The notes: generated from the letters alone by a model not told the origin. A DNA stretch of 64,000 nucleotides from Rhizobium sp. N324 (GCF_001664485.1 NZ_CP013635.1:372001-436000); one strand, 5' to 3'. Numbered from the stretch's first letter, positions 43,874 through 54,630 are shown. A program made the numbers and translations.

Positions 43874-44872
43874 ATGAAGAAAACGATTACTGGCGCTGCG
43901 ATTGCATTGCCCCTCCTCTTTTTCGGCCATGGAGCGATGGCGGGCTGCGGCGAAGTCACCATCGCGAGCATGAACTGGCAGAGCGCCGAGGTGCTTTCCA
44001 ACATCGACAAGATCATTCTCAACGAAGGCTACGGCTGCAGCGCGGACATCGTGGTCGTCGACGCAGCGTCAGGGATTACCTCCCAGGTGGAAAAGGGCAA
44101 GCCCGACATCATTCCGGAAGCGTGGGTCGACCTCTTTCCCGAACTGGTGAAAGCCCCCTTGGCCGAGGGCCGCGTCGTTGCCCTGGTGCCCTCATTGTCG
44201 GACGGCGGCCAAGCCGGTTGGTTCATTCCCCGCTACATGCTCGAGAAGCATCCCGGCCTCAACAAGATCGAGGAAATCCTCGCCCATCCGGAATATTTCC
44301 CGTCGCCGGAGGATTCCTCGAAAGGCGCGATCTTCAACGGCCCGACCGGATGGGGCGGCACAATCGCGACCAACCGGTTGGCGAAGGCCTTCGACGTTGC
44401 CGGGAAAGGCTTCAGCGTTATCGACACCGGCTCCGCCGCCGCCCTCGACAGCTCCATGGCCAAGGCCTACGAGCGGAAGGAGCCCTGGCTCGGCTTTTAT
44501 TGGGAGCCGACCTCCCTCCTTGGCATGTACGACATGGTGCCGGTGGACTTCGGGGTGAAGCATGACGCCGCCGAATGGAAACGGTGCACATCGGTCGATA
44601 CTTGTACCGATCCCAAGCCCAACAGCTTCCCGCGTGACAATGTCCTGACCCTCGCGTCGAAATCCTTCATCGAACGCACAGATCCAGCCGCAGTCGATTA
44701 CCTGAAGGCGCGCAGCTGGAACAACAAGACCGTCAACACGCTGATGGCGTGGATGACGGAAAACCAGGCAACCGGAGAGGAAGGTGCACGCCATTTCCTC
44801 GCTGAACATCCTGAGATCTGGACCAAATGGGTCTCTCCTAAGGCAGCGGAATTGCTCAAGTCGTCGCTCTGA
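43874..44872 (+). CDS. ProX/OpuAC-type quaternary-amine-binding periplasmic protein
   Basis: This 332-residue protein has a signal peptide (MKKTITGAAIALPLLFFGHG, ending AMA). The mature chain is typical of glycine betaine or choline binding proteins: ITIASMNWQSAE-like start, GKPDIIPEAWVD, GPTGWGG, and aromatic residues in GFYWEPTSLLGMYDM that could form a cation-pi box. No permease or ATPase gene adjoins it, so it must use a transporter encoded elsewhere or serve sensing. GGAGCAAGGAAC precedes the ATG at 43874. Confidence 0.87.
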   Translation: MKKTITGAAIALPLLFFGHGAMAGCGEVTIASMNWQSAEVLSNIDKIILNEGYGCSADIVVVDAASGITSQVEKGKPDIIPEAWVDLFPELVKAPLAEGRVVALVPSLSDGGQAGWFIPRYMLEKHPGLNKIEEILAHPEYFPSPEDSSKGAIFNGPTGWGGTIATNRLAKAFDVAGKGFSVIDTGSAAALDSSMAKAYERKEPWLGFYWEPTSLLGMYDMVPVDFGVKHDAAEWKRCTSVDTCTDPKPNSFPRDNVLTLASKSFIERTDPAAVDYLKARSWNNKTVNTLMAWMTENQATGEEGARHFLAEHPEIWTKWVSPKAAELLKSSL

Positions 44873-44884
44873 CGCGGAACTTCG

Positions 44885-44913
44885 GGAGGGCCGGCGCTGT
44901 GCACCGGCCCTCC
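44885..44913 (+). terminator. Intercistronic hairpin after the betaine-binding protein
   Basis: GGAGGGCCGG (44885-44894) pairs perfectly with CCGGCCCTCC (44904-44913). It probably stabilises the binding-protein mRNA or partly terminates, giving more binding protein than enzyme. Confidence 0.65.
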
Positions 44914-44950
44914 ATTCACCACCTTTTTGCCCTTTGGAGGAGAGTTATCT

Positions 44951-46639
44951 TTGAGGACGTTTCGCGCTGAAGGATACGACTACATCATCGTTGGCGCGGG
45001 CACGGCAGGATGCGTCCTTGCAAGCCGGCTGAGCGAGGACGAAGGCGCCTCCGTCTTGCTGCTGGAGGCCGGTCCTTCCGACCGGAGCTGGATCCTGCGG
45101 ATGCCCGCCGGCCTTCGCTCCGCTTTCAAGCCGACCAGCACCTATAATTACTGGTTCAAGACGACACCCCAGCGCCACCTCAATGACCGCGAGATCGATC
45201 AACCCCGCGGCCGCGTGCTCGGTGGTTCGTCGTCGATCAACGGCATGACCTTCCTCCGTGGCAACCCACGCGATTTCGACGACTGGCGCGATAATGACGG
45301 CTGCAAGGGCTGGTCCTTCGCCGACTGTCTGCCATACTTCAAGCGTCTCGAACGCCGCGAAGGAACTGAAGATCCGTTCAGATCCTCCGGCGGTATGGTG
45401 CCGGTCAAGCGACAGGAAAATCTGGGCGCGCTGAACCAGGCATTTCTCGATGCCGGAAAGCAGGCCGGGCTCGAAGAGGTTTCGGATTTCAACGGCTTCC
45501 GTCAGGAGGGTGTCGGCCGGTTCGAGATGAGCGTCGGCCGTGGCGTCCGCTCCAGCTCGTCGATTTCGTATCTGCATTCACAACCGGTCCGGAAGAACTT
45601 GCACATACACATCGGCTGCCAGGTGCTGAAGGTTCTGTTCAAGGGCAATCGGGCGATCGGCGTCCGCGTCCGGCGCGGCTCGGAGACGGTCGATGTCTTC
45701 GCCGTGCAGGAGGTCATCATGAGTTCGGGGGCTTTCGGCAGTCCCCAGATCCTGATGCTCTCAGGAGTCGGGCCGGCGGACGACCTGACAAGGCTGGGGA
45801 TCAAGCCCCTGCTCGATATTCCGATGCTCGGGCAAAATCTCCAGGATCATTTCGAGACCCACATCCAGGTCGAATGCGACCTCAGCTACAGTCTCAACCA
45901 CTACCTCCGGCTCGATAAGATGGTCGCCGCCGGCATCCAGTGGTTCGCCTTCAAGGGCGGTGTTGCGGCGGTCAACCAATGCCATGTGGGCGCTTTCCTG
46001 CGGAGCGACAGCGCCGTCACCCACCCGAATCTTCAGATCCATTTCTTCCCTGTCTTCTTCGGACCGAACTGGATCCCGGATCCGCACCGGGGAGGCTATC
46101 GTCTGGGCGTCGGCCCGATGAGACCGGAAAGCCGAGGCTCGGTGCGCCTGCGCTCCTCCGACCCGAACCAACCCCTGCTCATTGATCCGAACTATCTCGC
46201 AACGGAGCGGGACCTCAAGGAAACCTTGCGGGGTCTCAAGCTCGGCAGGGAGATCCTGGCCCAGCCGGCATTCGCGCCCTATCGGAAGCGGGAAGACGCT
46301 CCCGGCGAACAATGCCGGAGCGATGCCGAGCTGGAGGCATTCATTCGACAGGATGTCACCAGTTCGTTCCATCCCTGCGGCACCGCCCGGATGGGTCGGG
46401 CGGAAGACCCTCGCTCGGTCGTCGATCTCAATCTTCGCCTCATCGGAGCAGAAGGCCTGCGTATCGTCGACGCCTCCATCATTCCCTCGATCCCGAGCGC
46501 CAACATCAATGCCACGACCTTCATGATCGCTGAAAAGGCATCCGACCTCATCCGGGGCCGGATGCCGCTGTCTGCAAATGAGGTCGCCTACTACAAAGCC
46601 CCGACAGAAGGATATCATGACCATGCAGTCAGATCGTAG
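44951..46639 (+). CDS. GMC-family oxidoreductase (choline dehydrogenase-like)
   Basis: The enzyme has 562 residues from a TTG at 44951, 10 bases after GGAGG. A TTG at 44927 is also in frame but precedes the ribosome site. The FAD site [10 protein letters not shown] is at 11-20, followed by the GMC signatures [13 protein letters not shown] and [18 protein letters not shown]. The catalytic His is in [13 protein letters not shown], with an Asn in ANINATTFM. It oxidises an alcohol, with choline or a related alcohol the natural guess beside a betaine-binding protein and BetB. Sequence alone does not separate BetA from other GMC enzymes. Confidence 0.85.
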   Translation: MRTFRAEGYDYIIVGAGTAGCVLASRLSEDEGASVLLLEAGPSDRSWILRMPAGLRSAFKPTSTYNYWFKTTPQRHLNDREIDQPRGRVLGGSSSINGMTFLRGNPRDFDDWRDNDGCKGWSFADCLPYFKRLERREGTEDPFRSSGGMVPVKRQENLGALNQAFLDAGKQAGLEEVSDFNGFRQEGVGRFEMSVGRGVRSSSSISYLHSQPVRKNLHIHIGCQVLKVLFKGNRAIGVRVRRGSETVDVFAVQEVIMSSGAFGSPQILMLSGVGPADDLTRLGIKPLLDIPMLGQNLQDHFETHIQVECDLSYSLNHYLRLDKMVAAGIQWFAFKGGVAAVNQCHVGAFLRSDSAVTHPNLQIHFFPVFFGPNWIPDPHRGGYRLGVGPMRPESRGSVRLRSSDPNQPLLIDPNYLATERDLKETLRGLKLGREILAQPAFAPYRKREDAPGEQCRSDAELEAFIRQDVTSSFHPCGTARMGRAEDPRSVVDLNLRLIGAEGLRIVDASIIPSIPSANINATTFMIAEKASDLIRGRMPLSANEVAYYKAPTEGYHDHAVRS

Positions 46640-46934
46640 TTTCCAAACGGACCGGATCCAGCGAGATCGCGTGACGCCCGACGCCCAAAGGAAGATCGCT
46701 TCCTGGACAAAATGGGAGGCGAACGCCACAGAGCCGTTCGAAATTCATTACGACCGCGCAGTGTCGTTCTGCGTCATGGAGGGCCGGGCGAAAATTGCGT
46801 TTACCGACGGCACGAGCCTCGATGTCCAGAAGGACGACTTCGTAACGATCAAGCCCGACATCAAAGGGGTCTGGACCGTGATCGAGCCGATAACCAACCT
46901 CTATGTGTACCATGACACCGGCGCGCCGGCATAA
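46617..46934 (+). CDS. Small cupin-domain protein
   Basis: This 105-residue single cupin contains [20 protein letters not shown] and [19 protein letters not shown]. The first metal motif is degenerate ([14 protein letters not shown]), so metal binding is uncertain. It starts at an ATG (46617) with GAAGGA upstream and overlaps the end of the GMC gene by 23 bases, which implies coupled translation. Such cupins often accompany ethanolamine-, choline- or sugar-type operons as small enzymes or sensors. No specific role is visible. Confidence 0.75.
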   Translation: MTMQSDRSFQTDRIQRDRVTPDAQRKIASWTKWEANATEPFEIHYDRAVSFCVMEGRAKIAFTDGTSLDVQKDDFVTIKPDIKGVWTVIEPITNLYVYHDTGAPA

Positions 46935-46979
46935 TTCACGCGTCCTCGCGTTGAGACCACTCCCGCTCAATTCGTTCCC

Positions 46980-47018
46980 AAGAGCGGCACTTGCCTGCCC
47001 GCAAGGACAGGCTCTTTT
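46980..47018 (+). terminator. Likely terminator before betB
   Basis: AAGAGC (46980-46985) pairs with GCTCTT (47011-47016), with an inner CTTGC/GCAAG stem, followed by T residues. It would separate betB from the LysR-linked operon, at least in part. Confidence 0.5.
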
Positions 47019-47075
47019 ATCTACGTCTTCCAACAGTCGCGCTTGCCTCTGAACATTGAAAAAGGGAGTAGCAAA

Positions 47076-48545
47076 TTGGAGTTCAAAGCCCAGCCGAACG
47101 CCTCGCACTTCATCGACGGCGAATATGTCGAGGACACCGACGGCACCGTCATCGAGAGCCTCTATCCGGCGACCGGCGAGGTGATCGCCCGCCTGCATGC
47201 GGCAACGCCTGCGATCGTCGAACAAGCGATCGCGGCGGCCAGACGCGCCCAGCCGGAATGGGCGGCGATGAGCCCGATGGCGCGCGGGCGCATCCTCAAG
47301 CGCGCCGCCGAGATCATGCGCGAGAGAAACCGGGCGCTTTCCGAACTGGAAACGCTCGATACCGGCAAGCCGATCCAGGAGACGATCGTCGCCGATCCGA
47401 CCTCGGGCGCCGATGCCTTCGAATTCTTCGGCGGCGTCGCACCCGCCGGCCTGAATGGTTCGCATATCCCGCTCGGCCAGGATTTCGCCTATACCAAGCG
47501 GGTGCCGCTCGGCGTCTGCATCGGCATCGGCGCCTGGAACTATCCGCAGCAGATCGCCTGCTGGAAGGCGGCCCCGGCACTCATCTGCGGCAATGCCATG
47601 GTGTTCAAGCCGTCTGAGAATACCCCGCTCGGCGCCCTGAAGATCGCCGAGATCCTGCATGAGGCGGGGCTGCCGAAGGGGCTCTTCAACGTCATCCAGG
47701 GCGACCGCGACACCGGGCCGCTGCTCGTCAACCATCCCGATGTCGCCAAGGTGTCGCTGACCGGATCGGTGCCGACCGGGCGTCGGGTGGCGGCGGCCGC
47801 CGCCGGCAGCCTCAAGCACGTGACGATGGAGCTCGGCGGCAAGTCGCCGCTCATCGTCTTCAACGACGCCGATCTCGATTCGGCGGTCGGCGGCGCCATG
47901 CTCGGCAATTTCTACTCGACCGGCCAGGTCTGCTCGAATGGCACCCGCGTCTTCGTGCAGAAGGCTGTTAAGGCCGAGTTCCTGAAGCGGCTGAAAGCGC
48001 GCACCGAGGCGATGCTGATCGGCGACCCGATGGATGAGGCGACGCAGATCGGCCCGATGGTTTCCTGGGCGCAGCGCGAGAAGGTGGTCGCCTATATCGA
48101 AAAGGGCAAGGCCGAGGGTGCAACGCTTGTCGCCGGCGGCGGCATTCCCAACAACGTTTCCGGCGAAGGCTATTATGTGCAGCCGACGGTGTTTGCCGAC
48201 GTCACCGACGACATGAGCATCGCCCGCGAGGAGATCTTCGGGCCTGTGATGTCGGTGCTCGATTTCGACGATGAGGACGAGGTCATCACACGCGCCAATG
48301 CCAGCGAATTCGGCCTGTCGGGCGGCGTCTTCACCGCCGACCTCACCCGCGCCCACCGCGTCGTCGACCGGCTGGAGGCGGGCACGCTGTGGATCAACAC
48401 CTACAATCTTTGCCCGGTGGAGATCCCCTTCGGCGGCTCGAAACAATCCGGCTTCGGCCGCGAGAATTCGCTCGCGGCGCTGGAGCATTATTCCGAGCTG
48501 AAGACGGTTTATGTCGGCATGGGGCCGGTAGCGGCGCCGTATTGA
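47076..48545 (+). CDS. betB: Betaine aldehyde dehydrogenase
   Basis: This 489-residue enzyme has general base Glu252 in [12 protein letters not shown] and catalytic Cys286 in [12 protein letters not shown]. The cofactor segment [20 protein letters not shown] and the C-terminal [16 protein letters not shown] are also present. Length and spacing match BetB, which oxidises betaine aldehyde to glycine betaine with NAD(P)+ in the cytosol. The start is a TTG with AAAGGGAG upstream. The frame continues 11 codons further upstream without a better site. It follows the GMC dehydrogenase by 436 bases and may form its own transcript. Confidence 0.9.
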   Translation: MEFKAQPNASHFIDGEYVEDTDGTVIESLYPATGEVIARLHAATPAIVEQAIAAARRAQPEWAAMSPMARGRILKRAAEIMRERNRALSELETLDTGKPIQETIVADPTSGADAFEFFGGVAPAGLNGSHIPLGQDFAYTKRVPLGVCIGIGAWNYPQQIACWKAAPALICGNAMVFKPSENTPLGALKIAEILHEAGLPKGLFNVIQGDRDTGPLLVNHPDVAKVSLTGSVPTGRRVAAAAAGSLKHVTMELGGKSPLIVFNDADLDSAVGGAMLGNFYSTGQVCSNGTRVFVQKAVKAEFLKRLKARTEAMLIGDPMDEATQIGPMVSWAQREKVVAYIEKGKAEGATLVAGGGIPNNVSGEGYYVQPTVFADVTDDMSIAREEIFGPVMSVLDFDDEDEVITRANASEFGLSGGVFTADLTRAHRVVDRLEAGTLWINTYNLCPVEIPFGGSKQSGFGRENSLAALEHYSELKTVYVGMGPVAAPY

Positions 48546-48558
48546 GAGTGTCAGAAGA

Positions 48559-48710
48559 CCCCGCCCCAACCCCTCCCCACAAGGGGGAGGGGCTAGAATG
48601 CCGCACCAGTTGACCTCTCCTCGATCACACCGTTTGCGGCGCTGATTTTGGGGTGAGGCGGTGCCGCAGGTTAAGCCCCTCCCCCTTGTGGGGAGGGGTT
48701 TGGGGCGGGG
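48559..48710. repeat. Composite palindromic intergenic element (RIME-like)
   Basis: A GC-rich unit of about 36 bases at 48559-48594 recurs inverted at 48674-48710 with one base inserted. Each arm also folds on itself (CCCCTCCCC, then GGGGGAGGGG). From memory this resembles mosaic palindromes dispersed in Rhizobium genomes. It may act as terminator or RNA-processing element after betB. Confidence 0.75.
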
Positions 48711-48824
48711 CCTCCATTGCGTTGGATGGCGCCATTAGATCAGCGCAGAAGACAGTCCTGTACCACTGATCGATACCACCATGGCTCACGTGGCCGCAGC
48801 GGTCGACTGCGCGTTGGATGCTAA

Positions 48825-48977
48825 CTGACATCCGAGTGGCTTGCCAGTTTCGAGGTGTTATTGCTCGGGGCAATCTTCGCCTTCCTCGGAGAGGCCGAAA
48901 CCGGCTTCATTGTCGCGATGTCGGCCGGCAGCAGCGTGCAACTGCTCGGGAGCTTCCTTGCCTGGCGCTCATTGTGA
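48825..48977 (+). pseudogene. Short hydrophobic fragment, possible gene remnant
   Basis: This frame of 50 codons reads as a membrane-like peptide (VLLLGAIFAFLGEAETGFIV, then AMSAGSSVQLLGSFLAW). It has no ATG; a GTG at 48855 lacks a ribosome site. It is preceded by a stop in the same frame. It may be the end of a decayed membrane-protein gene. Confidence 0.25.
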
Positions 48978-49134
48978 ACGCCGGCCGGGCAGATGATTTC
49001 GAAGGCGTCGTGACAGGAGCCTCGGGAGAGGCTATAGGCGTTGTCTGCCTGGGCCAGCCTTGGGCGCCACATCAAATTACCCGGTCATTCCGCCGGCGAC
49101 CCAGCCACTGTCTACCGTATAGAGGTGCATCTCC

Positions 49135-50397
49135 ATGCCGATGGGTTCCGAGCATCCGCTGCGCAGGGAGCTTCACAACGAGCTGCATGCCCGGCCGTCG
49201 CTGTATTTCGATGGCGACACCGATGTCTGGCATGTCGCTATCGTCGGCGAGAATGGCCCTCCTTCGCCGCCCGGTTCCCTGCCGGGATTGGAAGATGTGA
49301 CCACGACCGGCGAGGGCAATCACGGCATCGGCCGCGTCGGCGACGGCCGGCTGAAATGGGAGGCCCATACCGAGTTCCTCACCCTCACCTTCGTCGTGCC
49401 GGCATCGGCCGAACCCGGCAGCAACCCGCCGGAAGCCTTTCGGGCCTGCTGCAGCCAGATTGGCGGAAAGGTCATAGCGGCCGTGCGCGTGCTGGTGCGT
49501 GACGAAAAGGATGGGCGCATCCTGGAGAAACCCAAACTCGACTATGTCGCTTCGCGGGTCGGCGGCGGTGATGCCGAGGTGCATTCGAACTTTCGACTGA
49601 CCGACAGCGGCTTCCTCGAGTTCCTGTTCTTCAACCGCAACCTCAACGCCTATCGCACCGGCCGCATGGTCCGGCGTTTCCTGGAAATCGAGACATATCG
49701 GATGATGGCGCTGCTGGCGTTGCCGATGGCGCGCGAGACCGTGTCGAAGCTTTCCGCTTTTGACCAGCGCCTCGATCTCCTGATCGTCCACATGCAGAGC
49801 GCCGTCAAAGTCGATAAGGCGCTGCTGTCCGAGGTGACGAGGCTCTCCTCCGATGTGCTCAACTTCTCGGCGCTCGCCCGCCACCGCTTCGGCGCGACGA
49901 AAGCCTATGCCGAGATCGTGGCGAGCAGGCTGTCGGAGCTTCGAGAAGAGCGGGTCGAGCAAAGACAGAGGCTCGGCACCTTCATCGACCGGCGCTTCCA
50001 ACCGGCTGTCCGCTCGGTCTATGCAGCAGAACGGCGGCTCGACGAATTGGCCGAACGCGTCAGCCTGGCCGGAGACCTGCTCAGAACCACCGTGCAGGTT
50101 CAGCTCGAAGATCAGAACGCCTCGCTGCTGACGTCGATGGAAGAGCGGGCGCGCATCCAGGTGCATATCCAGCAGGCGGTCGAAGGCTTTTCGGTCATTG
50201 CCATTACCTACTATACCGTCGGCCTGGTGAAGATCTGCCTCGAAAGCATTTCCGTACTCGGCGTCGATCCGCACGTGGCAAAACTCGCCGTCCTTGGCGC
50301 GATCCCGCTCGTGCTCTTCGCCGTCTGGACCGCTGTCCGTCATGTGCGAAAGAGCATCGCCGGCGTGCCGCACGGCCCGGCATCCGGAAGCCACTGA
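49135..50397 (+). CDS. DUF3422 family protein
   Basis: This 420-residue protein starts MPMGSEHPLRRELHNELHAR, the typical opening of DUF3422. It has a soluble N-terminal region, a helical middle rich in Arg/Glu (SRLSELREERVEQRQRLG) and two C-terminal membrane helices (VIAITYYTVGLVKICLESI and LAVLGAIPLVLFAVWTAV). The function is not known; the layout suggests an inner-membrane-anchored cytosolic protein. GAGGTG lies 7-8 bases before the ATG. It is convergent with the third MCP. Confidence 0.85.
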   Translation: MPMGSEHPLRRELHNELHARPSLYFDGDTDVWHVAIVGENGPPSPPGSLPGLEDVTTTGEGNHGIGRVGDGRLKWEAHTEFLTLTFVVPASAEPGSNPPEAFRACCSQIGGKVIAAVRVLVRDEKDGRILEKPKLDYVASRVGGGDAEVHSNFRLTDSGFLEFLFFNRNLNAYRTGRMVRRFLEIETYRMMALLALPMARETVSKLSAFDQRLDLLIVHMQSAVKVDKALLSEVTRLSSDVLNFSALARHRFGATKAYAEIVASRLSELREERVEQRQRLGTFIDRRFQPAVRSVYAAERRLDELAERVSLAGDLLRTTVQVQLEDQNASLLTSMEERARIQVHIQQAVEGFSVIAITYYTVGLVKICLESISVLGVDPHVAKLAVLGAIPLVLFAVWTAVRHVRKSIAGVPHGPASGSH

Positions 50398-50456
50398 CGC
50401 GCGCTCACCGCCGCCCTTTCGAGGCAGCGGTGTTCTCTCGCACTATCAGCAGAGCA

Positions 50457-52604
50457 TTAGGACGCCATGGCGTAATGCCGCTGCTCCGATGCCCGGCCGC
50501 TACCGGTTTTGAAGCGCCGCAGCAACTCGGCAAGGCTTTCGGTTTCCTGGGTCAGGCTCTGGGCGGCCGCCGTGGTTTCCTCGACCATAGCGGCGTTCTG
50601 CTGCGTCACCTTGTCCATCTGGTCGCCGGCGGCCGAGACCTCGCGCAGGCTCGTCGCCTGTTCGCGGGCGGCAACGGCGATCTCGGCGACGGTTGCATTC
50701 ATCGCGGTGACCTGCTCGACGATCTGTTCGAGCGAGAGGCCGGATTCGCCGACCAGCTCGACGCCGGTTTTGACCTGCGCCGAGGAGGTGGAAATCAGTT
50801 GCTTGATCTCCCTTGCCGCATTGGCGGAACGCTGGGCGAGTTCGCGGACTTCCTGGGCAACCACCGCAAAGCCCTTGCCGGCTTCACCGGCGCGCGCCGC
50901 TTCGACGCCGGCATTCAGTGCCAGGAGGTTGGTCTGGAAGGCGATTTCGTCGATGACGCTGATGATGTTGCCGATCTTGGACGACGAATTTTGAATCTCC
51001 GTCATCGCGTCGATGGCGCGGGCGACGATCTCGCCGCCCTTTTCGGCATTGGTGCGGGCCGTCGCGACGACAGCCTGGGCGCGGCCTGCACCCTCGGCCG
51101 TGCCGTTGACGCCGCGGGTGACGTCGCCGAGTGCTGCGACCGTTTCTTCCAGGGATGCTGCCTGCTGCTCTGTGCGGCGGGCGAGATCGTTGGAGGCCGT
51201 GGAGATTTCCGCAAGGCCTGACCGGATGGTGGCGACCGCGTGAATGACGGAGTCGACCGCTTCCTCGAGGCTCGCGACCGAGTTGTTGAAATGATCCCGG
51301 ATCCTGACGTAGCGATGGTCGACTTCGCCGACGCGGACGGTGAGATCACCCTTCGACAGCGCATCGAGGCCGACGGAGATCTGGCGGAAGGCATGTTCCA
51401 TCACCTGCGCATCGGAAAGCCGCTCGGCCTGCTGGCGCAGCCGCTCTTCTTCGGCGGCCAGGCGAGCCCGTTCGGCATTGGCTTCGGCGATCAGCTTGGC
51501 GCGGCCGGTCTCCTGGAAAACCTTCAGCGAACGCGCCATGGCGCCGAGTTCGTGGCGGTGCTCGACACCCGTTATCGCAATCCCCTCCTCGCCGCGGGCA
51601 AGCTGCTCCATGGACTGGGCCATCTTGCGCACCGCCGAGGAAATCAGCCGGCCGACGAGATAGGAAAGCACGAGGCCGATGACGATCAGCAGCCCGCTGA
51701 TGACGAGCGTCGTGCTGGTCGCGGAGGCAACCGTCGCGTCCACCGAACCATCCAGGTTCTTCTGCGCGCCTGTCACCGTTGCCTGCAAATCCGTGAACTC
51801 GCCTGATATCTTCGGCGCAAGCACGCCGAGCTGCGTCTGACGAATATTGCCGGAGGCCTGCAGCACCTCTTTCATGTCGCCGAGACGGGCGGTGTAGTTC
51901 TGCATGAGCTGGCCGGCGCCCATCAGGCGCTTCTTCTGCAGCTCGTTCTTGGCAGCCTTGGCGGCGGCATCATTGAGCGCCACGGCTTCGGCGAGAGCCG
52001 CCTGCGCCGTGTCGTAAGCCGCAAAATCGTTGGAATGGACGAAGCGTTCGGAGAAATAGAGGCTGCGGTTCAAGGCCTCCAGCGTCGCCGCCGTCATCTG
52101 CAGCAGGGCGACATCGTTCTGGCGCCAGGCGCTGCGCACGACGTCGTTGAGCGCGATGCTGGTCCAGGGGCCGAATTCGGTGACCTTGGAGATCAATATG
52201 TCGCGCCGGGCCTGCAGGGAGACGATCTGTTCGAATGCCTTGCCGTAAGCGGCAATATCCTGGCGGATTTCTGCAAGCCCCGACTGCAGGTCCTTGTTGC
52301 CGGCAAAACGCGGATCGTCCGCCTCGAAAGCCTTCACACCGGCGCGGAAGCTGTCGACGACAGCCTGTGTCGGCGTCGAGCGGAAAGCCTCCGCCGACAT
52401 CTGGATTTCGTGCAGCTGGTCGCTGTAGTCGGAGATGGCCAGACTCTGGCCGGCCGTGACACGGTAGGAAGCGAAGATCGCGGCGAGCCCGTTCATGCCG
52501 GAGATCGCGCTGACGGTGAGCAGACTCATCAGCAGGATCAACGGCACGAAGCCTGCGGTGATCTGCGCGCGAATGCCGAATTTATTCCAGAAATGCAACA
52601 TCAT
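50457..52604 (-). CDS. Methyl-accepting chemotaxis protein paired with a sugar-binding protein
   Basis: This 715-residue chemoreceptor has a first membrane helix at about 13-35. An unusually long helical periplasmic sensor of about 250 residues follows, like a helical bimodular domain. The second helix lies near 300-322, then a HAMP domain and the hairpin [20 protein letters not shown]. Its ATG at 52604 lies 13 bases after the stop of the sugar-binding protein gene, so the two are co-transcribed. It has no docking pentapeptide at the C-terminus. Indirect sensing through that binding protein is a reasonable inference. Confidence 0.9.
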   Translation of the reverse strand: MMLHFWNKFGIRAQITAGFVPLILLMSLLTVSAISGMNGLAAIFASYRVTAGQSLAISDYSDQLHEIQMSAEAFRSTPTQAVVDSFRAGVKAFEADDPRFAGNKDLQSGLAEIRQDIAAYGKAFEQIVSLQARRDILISKVTEFGPWTSIALNDVVRSAWRQNDVALLQMTAATLEALNRSLYFSERFVHSNDFAAYDTAQAALAEAVALNDAAAKAAKNELQKKRLMGAGQLMQNYTARLGDMKEVLQASGNIRQTQLGVLAPKISGEFTDLQATVTGAQKNLDGSVDATVASATSTTLVISGLLIVIGLVLSYLVGRLISSAVRKMAQSMEQLARGEEGIAITGVEHRHELGAMARSLKVFQETGRAKLIAEANAERARLAAEEERLRQQAERLSDAQVMEHAFRQISVGLDALSKGDLTVRVGEVDHRYVRIRDHFNNSVASLEEAVDSVIHAVATIRSGLAEISTASNDLARRTEQQAASLEETVAALGDVTRGVNGTAEGAGRAQAVVATARTNAEKGGEIVARAIDAMTEIQNSSSKIGNIISVIDEIAFQTNLLALNAGVEAARAGEAGKGFAVVAQEVRELAQRSANAAREIKQLISTSSAQVKTGVELVGESGLSLEQIVEQVTAMNATVAEIAVAAREQATSLREVSAAGDQMDKVTQQNAAMVEETTAAAQSLTQETESLAELLRRFKTGSGRASEQRHYAMAS

Positions 52605-52617
52605 AGGCCTCTTATGC

Positions 52618-53547
52618 TCACTGGCTCTTCGGCAGGTATTGGGCAATATTCTCAGGTGTGACGAGTTCGAAGGGCACGTTGTTTTCGCGCGGCACCTTTT
52701 CCTTTTTGATGAGCTTCATGGCGGCATCGACGGCCGCCGCGCCCTGCCCGACGGCGCTCTGCAGAACGGTGACATCGAGATCGCCCGCCACCATCGCGGC
52801 GAGCGCGTCGTCGGTCGCGTCGACGCCGCCGACGACGACGTCCTTCATCGGGATATTGGCTTTCTTCATGGCGCGGATCGCACCGAGCGCCATCTCGTCA
52901 TTGTTGGCGATCACAGCATCGAACTTGACGCCGGCCGCCAGCCATTCCTGCATCTGCTGATCGGCATAATCGCGCGACCAATAGGCCGCTTGCTGCTCGA
53001 CGATCTCAAGGCCTTTGCATTCCGGCGTCGCGATGACATCGGATATATCCTGGGTGCGGGTGCGGGCGGCCACATGGAAGACCTCGCCCATCAGCACGAC
53101 GACGCGGCCCTTGCCCTTGAGGAGAGAGCACACCTGCTTCGTCTCCAGCGTACCGGAGTCTTTCTCATCGGAGGCGACAACAACCTGATCGTCCGGCAAG
53201 TCCGAGAGATTGGAGGGCGTCGTATTGATGTAGATCAGCGGAATGCCGGCATCCGCGGCGATCTTGGTCATTTGCGGCCCGAGATCGCCATCAGACAGCA
53301 TCATGATAATGGCATCGACCTTGTCGGCGACAAACTGCTGAACCTGCTTCTTCTGCAGTTCATTGTCGCCATTGGCGTTCTGGGTGACGAGCTTGAGGCC
53401 TGATATCGTCTTCCCGTGCGAGACGACGCCGTTCACAAGCATCTGTCTGAACTTGTCGAGATTGGTCATCGAAACCCCGATCGTCTGTGCATTGGCAACA
53501 GAGACCGATATCGCCAAGGCGATGGATGCAAGCGTGGCCGTTTTCAT
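52618..53547 (-). CDS. RbsB-type periplasmic sugar-binding protein
   Basis: This 309-residue protein has a signal peptide ending SVANA. The type I periplasmic fold shows [40 protein letters not shown], a [19 protein letters not shown] hinge strand and [16 protein letters not shown]. It resembles ribose, galactose and autoinducer-2 binding proteins. No transporter permease or ATPase of the ribose type adjoins it. The next gene, 13 bases downstream, encodes an MCP. A receptor-presenting role is therefore likely. Confidence 0.87.
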   Translation of the reverse strand: MKTATLASIALAISVSVANAQTIGVSMTNLDKFRQMLVNGVVSHGKTISGLKLVTQNANGDNELQKKQVQQFVADKVDAIIMMLSDGDLGPQMTKIAADAGIPLIYINTTPSNLSDLPDDQVVVASDEKDSGTLETKQVCSLLKGKGRVVVLMGEVFHVAARTRTQDISDVIATPECKGLEIVEQQAAYWSRDYADQQMQEWLAAGVKFDAVIANNDEMALGAIRAMKKANIPMKDVVVGGVDATDDALAAMVAGDLDVTVLQSAVGQGAAAVDAAMKLIKKEKVPRENNVPFELVTPENIAQYLPKSQ

Positions 53548-53745
53548 GAATTCCCCTGCGCAATTCGATTTGAACGCGTTATTTCAAATTTTGGTTAAAT
53601 TTTACTTTTCGTGAGGAAGCGAACGTTAAACGCGAGGATATGATCTTGCGGCGCGGAAGCGCCTTCTTCGGCGGCGAGCAGCCGACCTTGACCGGCTTCG
53701 CCTCGAACTTCGCGCGATGCACTTAAATCTCTGTTTTTATGTAAA

Positions 53746-54630
53746 CTATCTTCCGCCGAAGCCGGAGCTGACGGTGATGCCTCTATAGATCACCCTTTGC
53801 AGCACGATGGCCAGGACGACACCCGGCAGCATGGAGATCGTCGCGCCCGCCATGATGTAGTTCCACGCCGTGCCCTGCTGGGTCTGGAACAGAGTGAGCC
53901 CGAGCGGAAGCGTGGCTTTTTCCACCCCGCTGGTGGCGATCAGCGGCCACAGGAAACTCTTCCACTGGGCGATGAAGGTGAAGAGCGACAAAAGGCCGAT
54001 CGCCGGCATGGCAAGCGGCACGATGACGGTGACGAGAATGCGCAGGCGCGAGGCACCGTCCATCATCGCCGCCTCGTCGAGATCCTTGGGAATGCCGAGG
54101 ATGAACTGCCGCAGCAGGAAGGTGCCGAAGGAAGAGAAGGCGACCGGCAAGATCATGCCGTGATAGGTGTTGATCCAGCCGAGCTTGCTGACGACAAGGA
54201 AGAGCGGGATGACCAGCATCACCTGCGGGATCATCAGCGTGCTGAGATAGGTGAGCAGCAGTCCCTCGCGGCCGGGAAACCTCAGCCGGGCGAAGGCGTA
54301 GGCGGAAAGGCAGGATACTGCAATCACGATCGCCGTGACCCCGCAGGCGACGATGATGGAATTCAACAGGAAGGTGCCGAACGGCAGGGACACCAGGGCT
54401 TCGACGAAGGTGCCCCACTGATATTCCTCGGGGAAGATGCGGACCGGCACGGCCATCACCTCGGCGTTGGAGCGCACCGCATTCGACACCATCCAGAAAA
54501 ATGGAAAGAGGAAAAGCAGCGCGATCAGCGAAAGTCCCGCATAACTCAAAAAGCTGCCGATGCGCCGCAGGATGCGGCGCCGATCCGCCGAAACGGAATG
54601 CGGATGCCGTGAGGTCGGGTCAGTCGTCAT
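53746..54630 (-). CDS. Carbohydrate ABC permease (MalG type), fucosidase locus
   Basis: This 294-residue protein has six membrane helices, the coupling loop PKDLDEAAMMDGASRLRILV and the end RVIYRGITVSSGFGGR, as in MalG-type importers. It overlaps the MalF-type gene upstream by 11 bases. It is the last gene of the GH29 operon, 198 bases before the sugar-binding protein gene on the same strand. The operon carries no ATPase gene. Confidence 0.92.
   Translation of the reverse strand: MTTDPTSRHPHSVSADRRRILRRIGSFLSYAGLSLIALLFLFPFFWMVSNAVRSNAEVMAVPVRIFPEEYQWGTFVEALVSLPFGTFLLNSIIVACGVTAIVIAVSCLSAYAFARLRFPGREGLLLTYLSTLMIPQVMLVIPLFLVVSKLGWINTYHGMILPVAFSSFGTFLLRQFILGIPKDLDEAAMMDGASRLRILVTVIVPLAMPAIGLLSLFTFIAQWKSFLWPLIATSGVEKATLPLGLTLFQTQQGTAWNYIMAGATISMLPGVVLAIVLQRVIYRGITVSSGFGGR

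Larger units (their letters stand above)
48546..49134. other. Intergenic region of 589 bases with palindromic element and a gene fragment
   Basis: The left part holds the composite palindromic repeat. The right part carries a short hydrophobic open frame (see separate entry) and the DUF3422 promoter. No complete gene is visible. Confidence 0.45.
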
